Shown: positions 1 to 6,857 of the stretch, in pieces
How positions within the stretch are numbered: position 1 is the first letter of the stretch
Layout: the number at the start of each line of letters is the position of its first letter
Origin: Natronococcus sp. A-GB1
Lineage (GTDB): Archaea > Halobacteriota > Halobacteria > Halobacteriales > Natrialbaceae
DNA: 45,487 nt
Direction of reading: 5' to 3'
Assembly (NCBI RefSeq): GCF_029688845.1
Contig: NZ_JARUKW010000025.1
Span: 1-45,487, forward strand
Position numbers and translations under genes: made by a program
Notes under the pieces: model-generated
Databases searched by the model: none
What the model was told of the DNA's origin: nothing
What the model saw: the letters and a program-made list of their open reading frames with translations, nothing else

Positions 1-171
1 TTTCGGCCGAACAACTATGAGTCTTTCTTTAGGTCCCGAATATCTAAAATTGAAGCATCGTATACGAACCAGGATGAGATGCACCGGAAGCAAAACTCGG
101 TTGAGGAAGTGCCGTCCGTTCCCACCTGGTTGGTAGATTCTTCCAATAAGCAGTGTTCAGGATACGTCTGA
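1..171 (+). CDS. C-terminal end of a truncated gene, possibly a sulfatase
   Basis: An open frame runs from the first base to a TGA at 169-171 and gives 56 residues with ordinary coding character. It includes PSVPTWLVDSSN and ends in SGYV. Haloarchaeal sulfatase/alkaline-phosphatase superfamily proteins often end in a similar P-x-W-L-x-D...L-GY-(V/I) tail, and sulfatases are common beside glycan clusters, so this is a tentative match. The start and catalytic part lie outside the window. The GC content is lower than in most genes here. The call rests only on the tail and on context, and another secreted or glycan-related protein is possible. Confidence 0.4.
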   Translation, partial: FRPNNYESFFRSRISKIEASYTNQDEMHRKQNSVEEVPSVPTWLVDSSNKQCSGYV

Positions 172-404
172 GTGATACAAGATTAATATTGTTTCTTACA
201 GAAGTTATTAGTGTAGGAACGAGTAGAGTGTATACTGTCGGGGTGTCGGTGCCTGTTCAGGCGACCCGCCCCGACTACCCTGTCAGGTAGGTCCGAAAGC
301 GAGGGATCGCGGTCAATCCCTCGCCCTCGGGCACCAACACTGCGATAGGCGTGCCGACTCGGCGACACCGGGCTTTGGTCGGACTTCTACAGGCGGAGCA
401 GGCC
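172..404. other. Non-coding stretch left of the IS, with a hairpin
   Basis: No convincing gene is visible. The first part is AT-rich. A perfect inverted repeat of 9-base arms (299-307 and 316-324, arm GCGAGGGAT) with an 8-base loop could be an IS200/IS605-type end or a terminator. The boundary between flank and insertion sequence cannot be fixed without an empty-site comparison. Confidence 0.4.
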
Positions 405-409
405 GAGTG

Positions 410-430
410 CCTCGGGGCTTGACCCCGAGG
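410..430. repeat. Left-end hairpin of the IS200/IS605 element
   Basis: Arms CCTCGGGG (410-417) and CCCCGAGG (423-430) flank the 5-base loop CTTGA. In this IS family TnpA recognises subterminal hairpins like this as single-stranded DNA. The same arms occur at the right end. Confidence 0.7.
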
Positions 431-692
431 GTGAAGGCCGTACGCTCCGTTAAACGTGTTCCGTCCGCTCGATGTACTGCTCAATCGTGCCGGTCGAAAC
501 GTCACTTGCCGTCCCCACGTAGTACGATTCCTTCCAAAACCCACCGCCCCACAGGTACTTCTCCAAGAACAATTCGTATTGTTCCCACATTTCCCGTGCC
601 GTGATACTCTTAACCGTTCGTACAATCTCACTCGGTGCGTGCTTCGGGTGGGCCGAAAGGAACAGATGTACGTGGTCGGGAGAAATGTGGAG

Positions 693-749
693 TCGTTCGA
701 GAGACGGAGTCTCTCGTGATCCCGAAAATCTTCGATTCTCGGACGATGA
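693..749. repeat. Double-hairpin miniature element, copy A (in frame in tnpA)
   Basis: This 57-bp segment is absent from the expected TnpA sequence. It holds two stem-loops with 3-base loops: 698-716 (8-bp stem CGAGAGAC, loop GGA) and 722-742 (9-bp stem with one mismatch, loop TTC), 5 bases apart. Its length is a multiple of three, so the tnpA frame continues through it. It closely parallels copy D in layout and in its CGAGAGA stem. Confidence 0.75.
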
Positions 750-836
750 CAGTATCTCGTATCCGTATTCGTCGCACACGTCGCGGAAACTCGCTTCCAG
801 GGAACTCTCGATTGGTTCGAGAATCACGTGCCGGTA

Positions 837-887
837 CTAAGCGGGATCTCCGATCCCGCGAGGTACGCAAAGCTTCGCTTTGCTTGA
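837..887. repeat. Double-hairpin miniature element, copy B (stop codon in tnpA)
   Basis: This 51-bp segment splits the conserved CPK-YRH motif of tnpA. It has two perfect stem-loops with 3-base loops: 841-859 (stem GCGGGATC, loop TCC) and 867-883 (stem GCAAAGC, loop TTC), 7 bases apart. Read on the tnpA strand it starts TCA, like copies A and C on their coding strands, and ends TTAG, which contributes the in-frame stop. Confidence 0.75.
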
Positions 888-980
888 CTTCGGACACCAC
901 ACGAAGTGATAGTTGACGTTGTACACCGTGTGGTTCGACCGCTTCTCACCCATATTGAGAACACTTTACCGACACAGTCA

Positions 981-1000
981 AGTATATCTAAAGGATATAC
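981..1000 (+). promoter_or_regulatory. Likely promoter of the DUF2080-tnpB pair
   Basis: The AT-rich stretch AGTATATCTAAAGGATATAC contains TATA-like boxes and lies just upstream of the ATG at 1007. It is close to symmetric and sits between the divergent tnpA and tnpB units, so it may serve both directions. Confidence 0.45.
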
Positions 1001-1006
1001 ACAGGT

Positions 1007-1162
1007 ATGGCGAACCGCTTTGAAATCGAGGGTGAGGAAATTCTCGACGGTGAGGTCAAGCCGTTCGGGAACAGTGCCCACGTCACCGTCCCCAAACGCT
1101 GGCGAGGGGCCGACGTAAAAATCGTCCGGACCTCAGAACCCACCGAACAAGACGAAGAATGA
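1007..1162 (+). CDS. DUF2080-like small transposon-associated protein
   Basis: This 51-residue acidic protein starts MANRFEIEGEEILDG and contains GNSAHVTVPKRWRG, a short swapped-hairpin AbrB-like pattern (N-S-A-H-V-x-V-P) seen in the haloarchaeal DUF2080 transposon-encoded family. The family usually sits directly upstream of tnpB, as here. Its TGA overlaps the tnpB ATG by four bases (ATGA at 1159-1162), which implies translational coupling. Its role is unproven; binding DNA as a regulator or accessory factor of the element is a reasonable guess. It is the only intact gene of this IS. Confidence 0.75.
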   Translation: MANRFEIEGEEILDGEVKPFGNSAHVTVPKRWRGADVKIVRTSEPTEQDEE

Positions 1163-2488
1163 CCGACTCACAGGCTCTCGTCAAGACGTTGGTCTTCCAA
1201 CTCGACATCCAGAGTGACAACGAGAGCCTACTGTACGACGCTACGCTCGAAGCCCGCCGGGTGTACAACGAAACCATCCGTCTCGCCAAGCAAGGCGTGG
1301 ATTGGGACGCAATTCCCGACAGCGTGGCCGACGACGCCGACCTTGTGAAGAACACGACTCAGCGCGTCGTCGCCAAAGCACTCGGCGCGGTGGAGAACTA
1401 CTACGAGTACGACGACTTCGGCAAACCCAGTCACACCAAGGACGGCACATACCCGCTTCGTGCGAACTACGAGGAAGGGTACAACCTGTCTCTCACCGAC
1501 GACGGTGATGTGACGTTCCGAATCAGCGCGAAGCCGTACAAGCACGTCAAGGGCGTTCTTGAAGGCGACGACGCCCACCTTGACGTTCTCAAAACTGCGC
1601 TCACAGGTGACGAGTGGAAGATTGGGACTGCTGAAACCCTATTTCACAACGAGAACGCCGAGTTACACGTCAACGTCACCAATACCAAGCAGACCGTCCG
1701 AGACAAGCAGGACTCACGGACGGTTATCGGCGTGGACATGAACGAGGACAACGTGTCCCTTACCGCTCTCTCCGAAGGTGGCGTCGAGGACACGTTGGTC
1801 ATCGACTTCCAGAAATCAAGTTCGAGCGACACTGCTACTTCACGATGCGGAAGCGCGTGCAGAACGCTGGAAAGGACAGCATCCACGACACGTTGGAAGG
1901 GCGTGAGGAACGGTTTGTCCGTGACCGACTCCACAAAGTGAGCCGTCACATCGTGGAGTGGGGCCGTCAGTTCGAGAAGCCATGTATCGTCTTTGAAGAC
2001 CTCAAAGAGATGCGCGACAGTATCGACTACGGTACGCGGATGAATCGGCGCTTGCACCACCTCCCGTTCCGCGCCCTTCAGTTCTATACATCGTACAAGG
2101 CATTGTTCGTGGGGATTCCGACCGCGTGGATTGACCCTGCGTACACGAGTCAGCGGTGTCCGATGTGTGGTCACACGGAGCGTGCGAACCGCAACAAGAA
2201 GCGGTTCAAGTGTCGGTCGTGTGGGCATCAAGACCACAGTGACCGTAGTGCAAGCGTCAATATCGCTGTGCAGGGCGTGAAGAAACTCGATTGGAATGTG
2301 CCTGCTCTCAACAGCCTTCCCGTTGTTCGGAAGGTGCGACGTTCACAAGAGCGAAGCTCTTTTGCAGCCCGCAAAGTCGCTACGCGACTTTGAGACGGCG
2401 GGCATCGGGGGCTGTGGACGCCCCGTCCGTGACCCACGACACCGTTCGAGGGTATCAGACCGATGGTGTCGCGGGAGTGTCCGACTAA
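1159..2488 (+). pseudogene. tnpB: TnpB RNA-guided nuclease, frameshifted and interrupted
   Basis: The frame starts at the ATG at 1159 and reads through the RuvC-type motif VIGVDMNEDN. A one-base loss near 1809-1812 (TTCCAG where TTCCCAGAA is expected) shifts the frame. The protein then continues in the frame covering 1845-2393 with IVFEDLKEM (catalytic Glu), the zinc ribbon CPMCGH...CRSCGH and DHSDRSASVNIA (last catalytic Asp). A 56-bp insert at 2343-2398 shifts the frame again. After it the normal tail RASGAVDAPSVTH...GVSD resumes and stops at 2486-2488. Repaired, it would be a full TnpB of about 420 residues with the D-E-D triad and four-cysteine finger intact, so decay looks recent. Confidence 0.88.
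2343..2398. repeat. Double-hairpin miniature element, copy C (in tnpB 3' end)
   Basis: This 56-bp segment lies between the RKVRR and RASGAVDAP parts of tnpB. It has two stem-loops with 3-base loops: 2347-2361 (stem AAGAGC, loop GAA) and 2372-2392 (stem CAAAGTCGC, loop TAC), 10 bases apart. It starts TCA on the coding strand. Being 3n+2 long it shifts the frame, so translation ends inside it at 2391-2393. Confidence 0.75.
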
Positions 2489-2499
2489 TCCACGGGAAG

Positions 2500-2578
2500 C
2501 CTCGGGGTCGTACGGAAGATCTTCGATCTTCCGTGATAACGAGAGAGCTTTGCTCTCTCGAACCACTTGACCCCGAGG
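2500..2578. repeat. Right-end hairpin of the IS, split by an insert
   Basis: Arms CCTCGGGG (2500-2507) and CCCCGAGG (2571-2578) match the left-end hairpin but are 63 bases apart instead of 5. The intervening DNA is copy D of the double-hairpin element. In TnpB systems the right end also encodes the 3' part of the guide RNA scaffold, so this insertion probably disrupts both transposition and the guide RNA. Confidence 0.7.
2508..2563. repeat. Double-hairpin miniature element, copy D (in IS right end)
   Basis: It has two perfect 9-bp stems with 3-base loops: 2513-2533 (stem CGGAAGATC, loop TTC) and 2540-2560 (stem CGAGAGAGC, loop TTT), 6 bases apart. The flank GAACCA matches GAACGA of copy A. 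Ends are uncertain by a few bases because the native loop of the IS hairpin is inferred. Confidence 0.72.
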
Positions 2579-2713
2579 CGGTTCACTCGTGAGGAGTGGA
2601 CGCGCCTGCAGCAGGTGACCCCAACCGGTCGTGTGGCGCGGTCGGGCTCTCGATGAGCGTTCTCTCCCAGTTGCCCAAGGGCACACCTTTCCATCTTCCT
2701 TCTAATTCCAAAA

Positions 2714-2724
2714 TACTAAAATAA
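2714..2724 (+). promoter_or_regulatory. TATA box of the deacetylase lipoprotein gene
   Basis: The AT-rich run TACTAAAATAA is centred about 27 bases before the ATG at 2747, as expected for a leaderless haloarchaeal transcript. Confidence 0.5.
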
Positions 2725-2746
2725 TGCTTCTTCTAACACCTATTCA

Positions 2747-4099
2747 ATGGTGGAACGTTCGCGGTTCCGACGACAGTTTCTGGCAGCGTCCGGTGGGACG
2801 ATGGGGATGGCTCTGGCCGGTTGTATGGATCAGATCAGTTCCGGCTCTTCGGACGAGGAGGGCAACGAGTCGTCGAACGAGACTGACGGTGAGGACACCG
2901 AGACCGAAGGCACTGAGAGTGCGGACTCCGACGACGTCGACTCGCCCGAACTTACCGTCGAGACGGAGTACAACAGCCGCGAGGAGTACCGACAGCCCGG
3001 CGAGGCGTTCGTCGACTTCGAGAGCCTCGAGGAGTGGGAGCTACTGGAGGGCTCGGGTGACGCCGAGACGGACGTCGTCTTCGATGGGGACCAGAGCCTG
3101 CGGCTGACCGCCGAGGACGAGGACAACGCCGTCGTGGCGACGGAGTTCGAGGCGACGGACCTGAGCGACCGTGACGTCTCGATGGCGGTCCGGACGACGA
3201 CGCCGGCGAACATCGCCCTCGAGATCCAGCTTCGGGATATCTACGGCGGCTACGCGAGCTACATGCTGCAGTCGGTCTCCTACGGCAGCGACGAACCCGG
3301 CTGGTTCCGAACCTGCCCCGGTTTCGCCGACGAGAGCACGACCCCCGTCGAGCAGGACGCGATCGACGAACTGCGTGTCGTGGTTCACAACACCGGTGAC
3401 GAGGCCGAGGTCTGGGTCGATGATATTCGTACACACGAGAAGCCCGACCAGGGTTACGTCATCCTCTGTTGGGACGATGGGTTCGAGGACTTCTATGAGC
3501 CGGCGGGGCCGATCCACGACGAGTACGACGTCACCGCGGTCCAGGCGGCCGTTCGTCAGTGGACCCGCGATCAACGTGATGGCATCATGACGACCGACCA
3601 GCTCCTCGAGCGCCAAGAGGCCGGCGATCAGATCGTTGCCCACGGCACTCACACCGAGTTCGCCGACATGGAGCCCGACGAGCTGCGGGACTCGATCGAG
3701 ACCGATAAGAACTGGGCGGTCCAGAACGAGTTTCAGGGCGGCCATTACCTCGTGTTCCCTCACAACAACTTCAACCGGGAGGTCCTCGAGTTGGTGTCGG
3801 ACTACTATTATGCTGGTGGGTTCAACCAGGCCGGGAACGTCAACCTTACCGGCGTCACCGGCTACGATCCGCTCGTCCTCCCGCGGACGATCGGCCACGA
3901 CCTCGAGATCGCGGCACAGTGTGTCGACGCCGCTGCCGCCCACCGGCAGTGTACAATCCTGAACTTCCACGCCTTCGATCTGGACAACACGATGGACGCC
4001 GACGACTACGAGGACCTGGTCCAGTACATCGCGGAGACCGACGGCGTCGAGGCCATCGACTTCGACGACCTCTGGGCGATGCGCCGGGCAGGACACTGA
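2747..4099 (+). CDS. Tat lipoprotein with polysaccharide deacetylase (NodB) domain
   Basis: The protein has 450 residues. The N-terminus has a twin-arginine motif (FRRQFLAASGG) and a lipobox LAGC with Cys26 as the probable lipidation site, so it should be exported folded and anchored outside the membrane. An acidic Ser/Glu/Thr linker spans about residues 30-70. A jelly-roll-like carbohydrate-binding region (about 85-230, ending VWVDDIRTHE) precedes the NodB fold. Metal and catalytic motifs are WDDGFEDF (about 240) and HGTHTEF (about 298; H-x3-H type). The likely reaction is removal of N-acetyl or O-acetyl groups from an extracellular glycan, which fits the nearby glycan cluster. The substrate is unknown. 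Confidence 0.85.
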   Translation: MVERSRFRRQFLAASGGTMGMALAGCMDQISSGSSDEEGNESSNETDGEDTETEGTESADSDDVDSPELTVETEYNSREEYRQPGEAFVDFESLEEWELLEGSGDAETDVVFDGDQSLRLTAEDEDNAVVATEFEATDLSDRDVSMAVRTTTPANIALEIQLRDIYGGYASYMLQSVSYGSDEPGWFRTCPGFADESTTPVEQDAIDELRVVVHNTGDEAEVWVDDIRTHEKPDQGYVILCWDDGFEDFYEPAGPIHDEYDVTAVQAAVRQWTRDQRDGIMTTDQLLERQEAGDQIVAHGTHTEFADMEPDELRDSIETDKNWAVQNEFQGGHYLVFPHNNFNREVLELVSDYYYAGGFNQAGNVNLTGVTGYDPLVLPRTIGHDLEIAAQCVDAAAAHRQCTILNFHAFDLDNTMDADDYEDLVQYIAETDGVEAIDFDDLWAMRRAGH

Positions 4100-4268
4100 G
4101 ACGGGGCGGCTCAGAACCGACCGATCCGTCCCCGATCGACTACGAACACGAGGTGATGATCGTCGCTGGTAGACAGCGACCTGCGAGAGTCGGGTATCCG
4201 GCTATGTATGAGATAGCGCTCGAGCAGTCGGTCACCCCGATGGCCAGACGGGTGGTGAGAGCCAGTCG

Positions 4269-4721
4269 CTACTGGAGGTCCGCGTTGTCAGGATGCTCTT
4301 CATCGGGTGCCTGTAATGCGTGGCGGAGCCGGTCCACCTCGGCATCGAGTTCCTCGATTCGTTGTTCGACCCCAATGAACCGTTCGGGTATCTTGCGCTC
4401 GAGGTCGGCGACCGGGAACTGCCCGCCCTCGCAGTCAGTGTAGTACAGCGTCCCGTCGAGGGAGTGGACTTTGAGACGCTCGTGCCAGGCGAGTTTTTCC
4501 AGTCGACATGCCACGAGCGCGATCCGCGATGCGTTGGTGGCGTCCTCGGCGAGCAACGCGTCCGGAAACACCTCGGGCGTCGTCTCTACGAGTGACTCCG
4601 TGATCTCTGCGGGCGTGTACGCCAGCCCCGAACGCGCCCGGAGAAACCACTCGAGTTCCACCTCCAGCGTATCGACCCGTGTACTCCGTTCCCACCGATC
4701 CGACTCGACGTCAACTGGCAT
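4269..4721 (-). CDS. Haloarchaeal hypothetical protein with C-terminal coiled coil
   Basis: The product has 150 residues starting MPVDVESDRWER. A TTG codon five residues upstream is in frame. The ATG at 4721 is preferred because a TATA-like box (4740-4752) lies about 25 bases before it. The middle (YTPAEITESLVETTP...) looks like a small helical, possibly winged-helix domain. The stretch around VHSLDGTLYYTDCEGGQFPV resembles a beta hairpin. The last 40 residues (RIEELDAEVDRLRHAL) form a short coiled coil. No enzyme motif is visible. A regulatory or DNA-binding role is possible but not shown. Confidence 0.7.
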   Translation of the reverse strand: MPVDVESDRWERSTRVDTLEVELEWFLRARSGLAYTPAEITESLVETTPEVFPDALLAEDATNASRIALVACRLEKLAWHERLKVHSLDGTLYYTDCEGGQFPVADLERKIPERFIGVEQRIEELDAEVDRLRHALQAPDEEHPDNADLQ

Positions 4722-4739
4722 TGACCGCCCGTTCAATGC

Positions 4740-4752
4740 CGATATATATTAA
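4740..4752 (-). promoter_or_regulatory. TATA box for the minus-strand gene starting at 4721
   Basis: The AT-only core ATATATATTAAT lies about 25 bases upstream of the ATG at 4721 on the minus strand. It decides that start over the upstream TTG. Confidence 0.5.
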
Positions 4753-4850
4753 TCCTCTTCCAGTAATCGAATTAATCATCATATCCTAGTAGATAGTATG
4801 GCGAACCAACTGTGGTCACGCAGGGTGTGACCGCCCTCACAGCCGTGGTC

Positions 4851-6020
4851 TCAATCCTGTTCGTAGCTGGAGACCATCTGCTTGTCCCTCGTCGGTTTCG
4901 CGTCCGGGACCGAGCGGAGGTGTGGGTACGGAATGTTGATTCTGGCGTCCTCGAGCGCCGTTTTCACCGCCTCGAGCACCTCGTCTTCGGCCTTCCACAT
5001 CTTCTCCGTGTTGGGTCTATCGACCCAGAACCGGATTCGGAGGACGACCGACGAGTCGTCTAACTCCTCGATGCGGACCGACGGAAACGGGGTTTCCTCG
5101 ACGATCTCGAGCGAGTCGACGGCCTCCCGTGCGACCTCGCGGGCGGTTTCGAGATCGGCGTCGTAGTCGACACCGACATCGACGGCGAACCGGAGCCGGT
5201 TTTCGTTGCTGCGGTTGCGGATCGTTTGGCTGCCGACCACCTCGTTCGGGATGATGACGTGTTCGCCGTTTGGCCCGCGGATCCGGGTGTGGACGATCGT
5301 GATGTCGGTGACGATCCCCCGGTCGTCGCCGACGACGATCCAGTCACCGATCTCGAACGGCCGCGAGAACATGAGAATAAAGCCCGCGATGACCGAGCCG
5401 AGCGTTTCCTGTGCGGCGAAGCCGAGAATCACTCCGATGACGCCCGCGCCGACGAGCAGTCCCGAGATATCGAAGTTCCACAGGGTGAGAACGAACAGCA
5501 CCGCTGTGAGCAACAGCGTGAGCTGGAGGACCCGCGTGATTATCTCCCGGTCGTGGCGATCGATTCCGGGGGTGTTCGCCGAGAGCGAGTCCATCCACGA
5601 GGAGACCGCCAACCCCCCGAAATACGCCGTGATCAGCACGGCCCCGCTCGCGACCATCCGCGAGAGGGTCGGCCACATGACGGTGAGGATCTCGATCGTG
5701 TACCAGATGGGTGATTCGTACCCCCAGAGGTGAAGCACGCCGACGGTGCCACCGACCACGACGGCCAGCTGGCTGAGCCGCACGATCGCGTGGGTGAGCC
5801 GGCCGACCGGGAGATAGCCCTCGAGCGTCTCACCCCATTCACGTTCAGTTGCGTTCTCGAGTATCGCCTTCAGCCGCTGGATGCCACGCGGGAGTACCGC
5901 CAGGAGGAGCCCTGTCACGAGGAGGACCGCGACCGTCAGACCGAGGAGCTGTTCCTGGGTCGTGACGAACGGCAGGGAGGAGACCGTCTCGTCGGCGATC
6001 GTCTGACCGCTGTCGCTCAT
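4851..6020 (-). CDS. mscS: MscS-family mechanosensitive channel
   Basis: The protein has 389 residues. Hydrophobic segments lie near residues 25-44, 80-100, 112-140 and 163-183. They are followed by the pore helix (about 188-215, ISGLLVGAGVIGVILGFAAQ) with the small-residue packing typical of MscS. Next comes the beta domain with FEIGDWIVVGDDRG and HVIIPNEVV, and the alpha/beta cytosolic domain ending in a charged tail. The family forms a homo-heptamer in the cytoplasmic membrane that opens under tension and releases solutes on osmotic downshock, a relevant job in a halophile. It is transcribed alone. A second, broken MscS-like piece lies at 20290-20643. Confidence 0.93.
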   Translation of the reverse strand: MSDSGQTIADETVSSLPFVTTQEQLLGLTVAVLLVTGLLLAVLPRGIQRLKAILENATEREWGETLEGYLPVGRLTHAIVRLSQLAVVVGGTVGVLHLWGYESPIWYTIEILTVMWPTLSRMVASGAVLITAYFGGLAVSSWMDSLSANTPGIDRHDREIITRVLQLTLLLTAVLFVLTLWNFDISGLLVGAGVIGVILGFAAQETLGSVIAGFILMFSRPFEIGDWIVVGDDRGIVTDITIVHTRIRGPNGEHVIIPNEVVGSQTIRNRSNENRLRFAVDVGVDYDADLETAREVAREAVDSLEIVEETPFPSVRIEELDDSSVVLRIRFWVDRPNTEKMWKAEDEVLEAVKTALEDARINIPYPHLRSVPDAKPTRDKQMVSSYEQD

Positions 6021-6328
6021 TGGCCGCGGTAGCAGTCACAGCCCCAAACATCTACTGAAACGAAGTGACTGGGATGGCGAACACTCCCGGCGACGATCCG
6101 TGTCGCTGGGAGTGAAGAGGTGACCGCCGGCTGGCCCGTTTTCACCCGCAGCTGACGGTGGGACGGCTGGGAACCATGGGGTGGTCCGGCAGCGAGGAGT
6201 TGGCCGCGCGTCGCGGATAGTAACGGCTATATGTCGCTTTGATGATGGTGAAGCTACAGCTTGTACCCACTTTCGAAGCGAACCCTGTGCGGCGTCGACC
6301 ATCCCCATTGCGACCCCTGCCGGACGCC
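6021..6328. other. Intergenic region between divergent genes
   Basis: No gene is seen. A TATA-like GGCTATATG near 6224-6232 could drive the plus-strand gene at 6329 with a leader of about 70 bases. Confidence 0.4.
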
Positions 6329-6682
6329 ATGATCGAGCAACCACGACTGGCGGCGCTCGGCATCGCGATGATGCTTTTCGGGGTGCTCTGGATAGGTGTT
6401 TCGTACCGCTTAGGGAGCGATGCCGACTCCGAAAAGAGCAGCTCGCTCGACGACACAACAGACAGTGACCACGCTCCGGAGCCGGCTGCCGAGACGCCAT
6501 CTGAAACCGATGCCAGTGAGACCGACACCGAGACGACGGCCACCCCTACTGAGGCGGACCCAGCGGCTGAGGGCCGGTCGGTCGGGGCGGACGATGTCCC
6601 GGTTGATACCGAATCGCTGGCGGCTACTGACGACTGCGGCCCTCCGGATACGTCGGCTTCGGCCTCCGACACCAATCTTTAG
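6329..6682 (+). CDS. Small membrane protein with acidic disordered tail
   Basis: The product has 117 residues from the ATG at 6329. One hydrophobic segment (LAALGIAMMLFGVLWIGVSY, about residues 7-26) is followed by some 85 residues rich in Asp, Glu, Ser and Thr, with no predicted fold. This layout is common among haloarchaeal membrane proteins whose tail faces the salty exterior. An in-frame upstream start at 6239 would add a basic stretch unlike the rest, so I chose the ATG immediately before the membrane segment. Function unknown. Confidence 0.55.
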   Translation: MIEQPRLAALGIAMMLFGVLWIGVSYRLGSDADSEKSSSLDDTTDSDHAPEPAAETPSETDASETDTETTATPTEADPAAEGRSVGADDVPVDTESLAATDDCGPPDTSASASDTNL

Positions 6683-6857
6683 GCACGCAGCGTCCGCTTT
6701 GGCCGGGCGTGTACGATCCCCTCGAGTCTCTGTGGACGCGTTTGGCGGGTAGCGCCGAGTGGTTCCGGCCCGACCCGTCCGTTCTACGCCGGCGGACCGA
6801 CGGCAGGTCCTGTTCAAAAAGCAGTACATCTAAGATCAGCTCTCCCCACGAACCAGT

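Larger units (their letters stand above)
450..953 (-). pseudogene. tnpA: IS200-type transposase TnpA (HUH/Y1), interrupted by two inserts
   Basis: Reading on the minus strand from the ATG at 953-951 gives the usual start of the family, with NYHFVWCPK followed, after an insert, by YRHVILEP. The HUH motif is DHVHLF and the catalytic tyrosine lies in ESYYVGTA. Removing two inserts (837-887, 51 bp; 693-749, 57 bp) leaves about 131 residues, the normal size of these single-strand transposases. The first insert brings a TAG at 839-837 (codon 39). The second adds 19 residues in frame between YEIL and LHISPDHVH, directly before the HUH motif. A downstream start at 827 could still give a 125-residue product lacking the first strand. 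I read it as inactive. Confidence 0.85.
405..2590. mobile_element. Degenerate IS200/IS605-family element (tnpA, DUF2080-like, tnpB)
   Basis: This is an IS605-type layout with tnpA on the minus strand and tnpB on the plus strand, transcribed divergently. The left end has a hairpin CCTCGGGG/CCCCGAGG at 410-430. The same arms recur at the right end (2500-2507 and 2571-2578) but are pushed apart by an inserted sequence. tnpA carries two insertions and an in-frame stop, and tnpB carries a one-base frameshift plus an insertion, so neither protein can be made full length. Exact ends are estimated from the hairpins. The element could perhaps still be moved in trans if its end hairpins were recognised. 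Confidence 0.85.

Noticed and set aside
3041-4096. 351-residue minus-strand frame opposite the deacetylase
   Set aside because: Val/Asp-rich shadow of a well-supported gene with signal peptide and NodB motifs.
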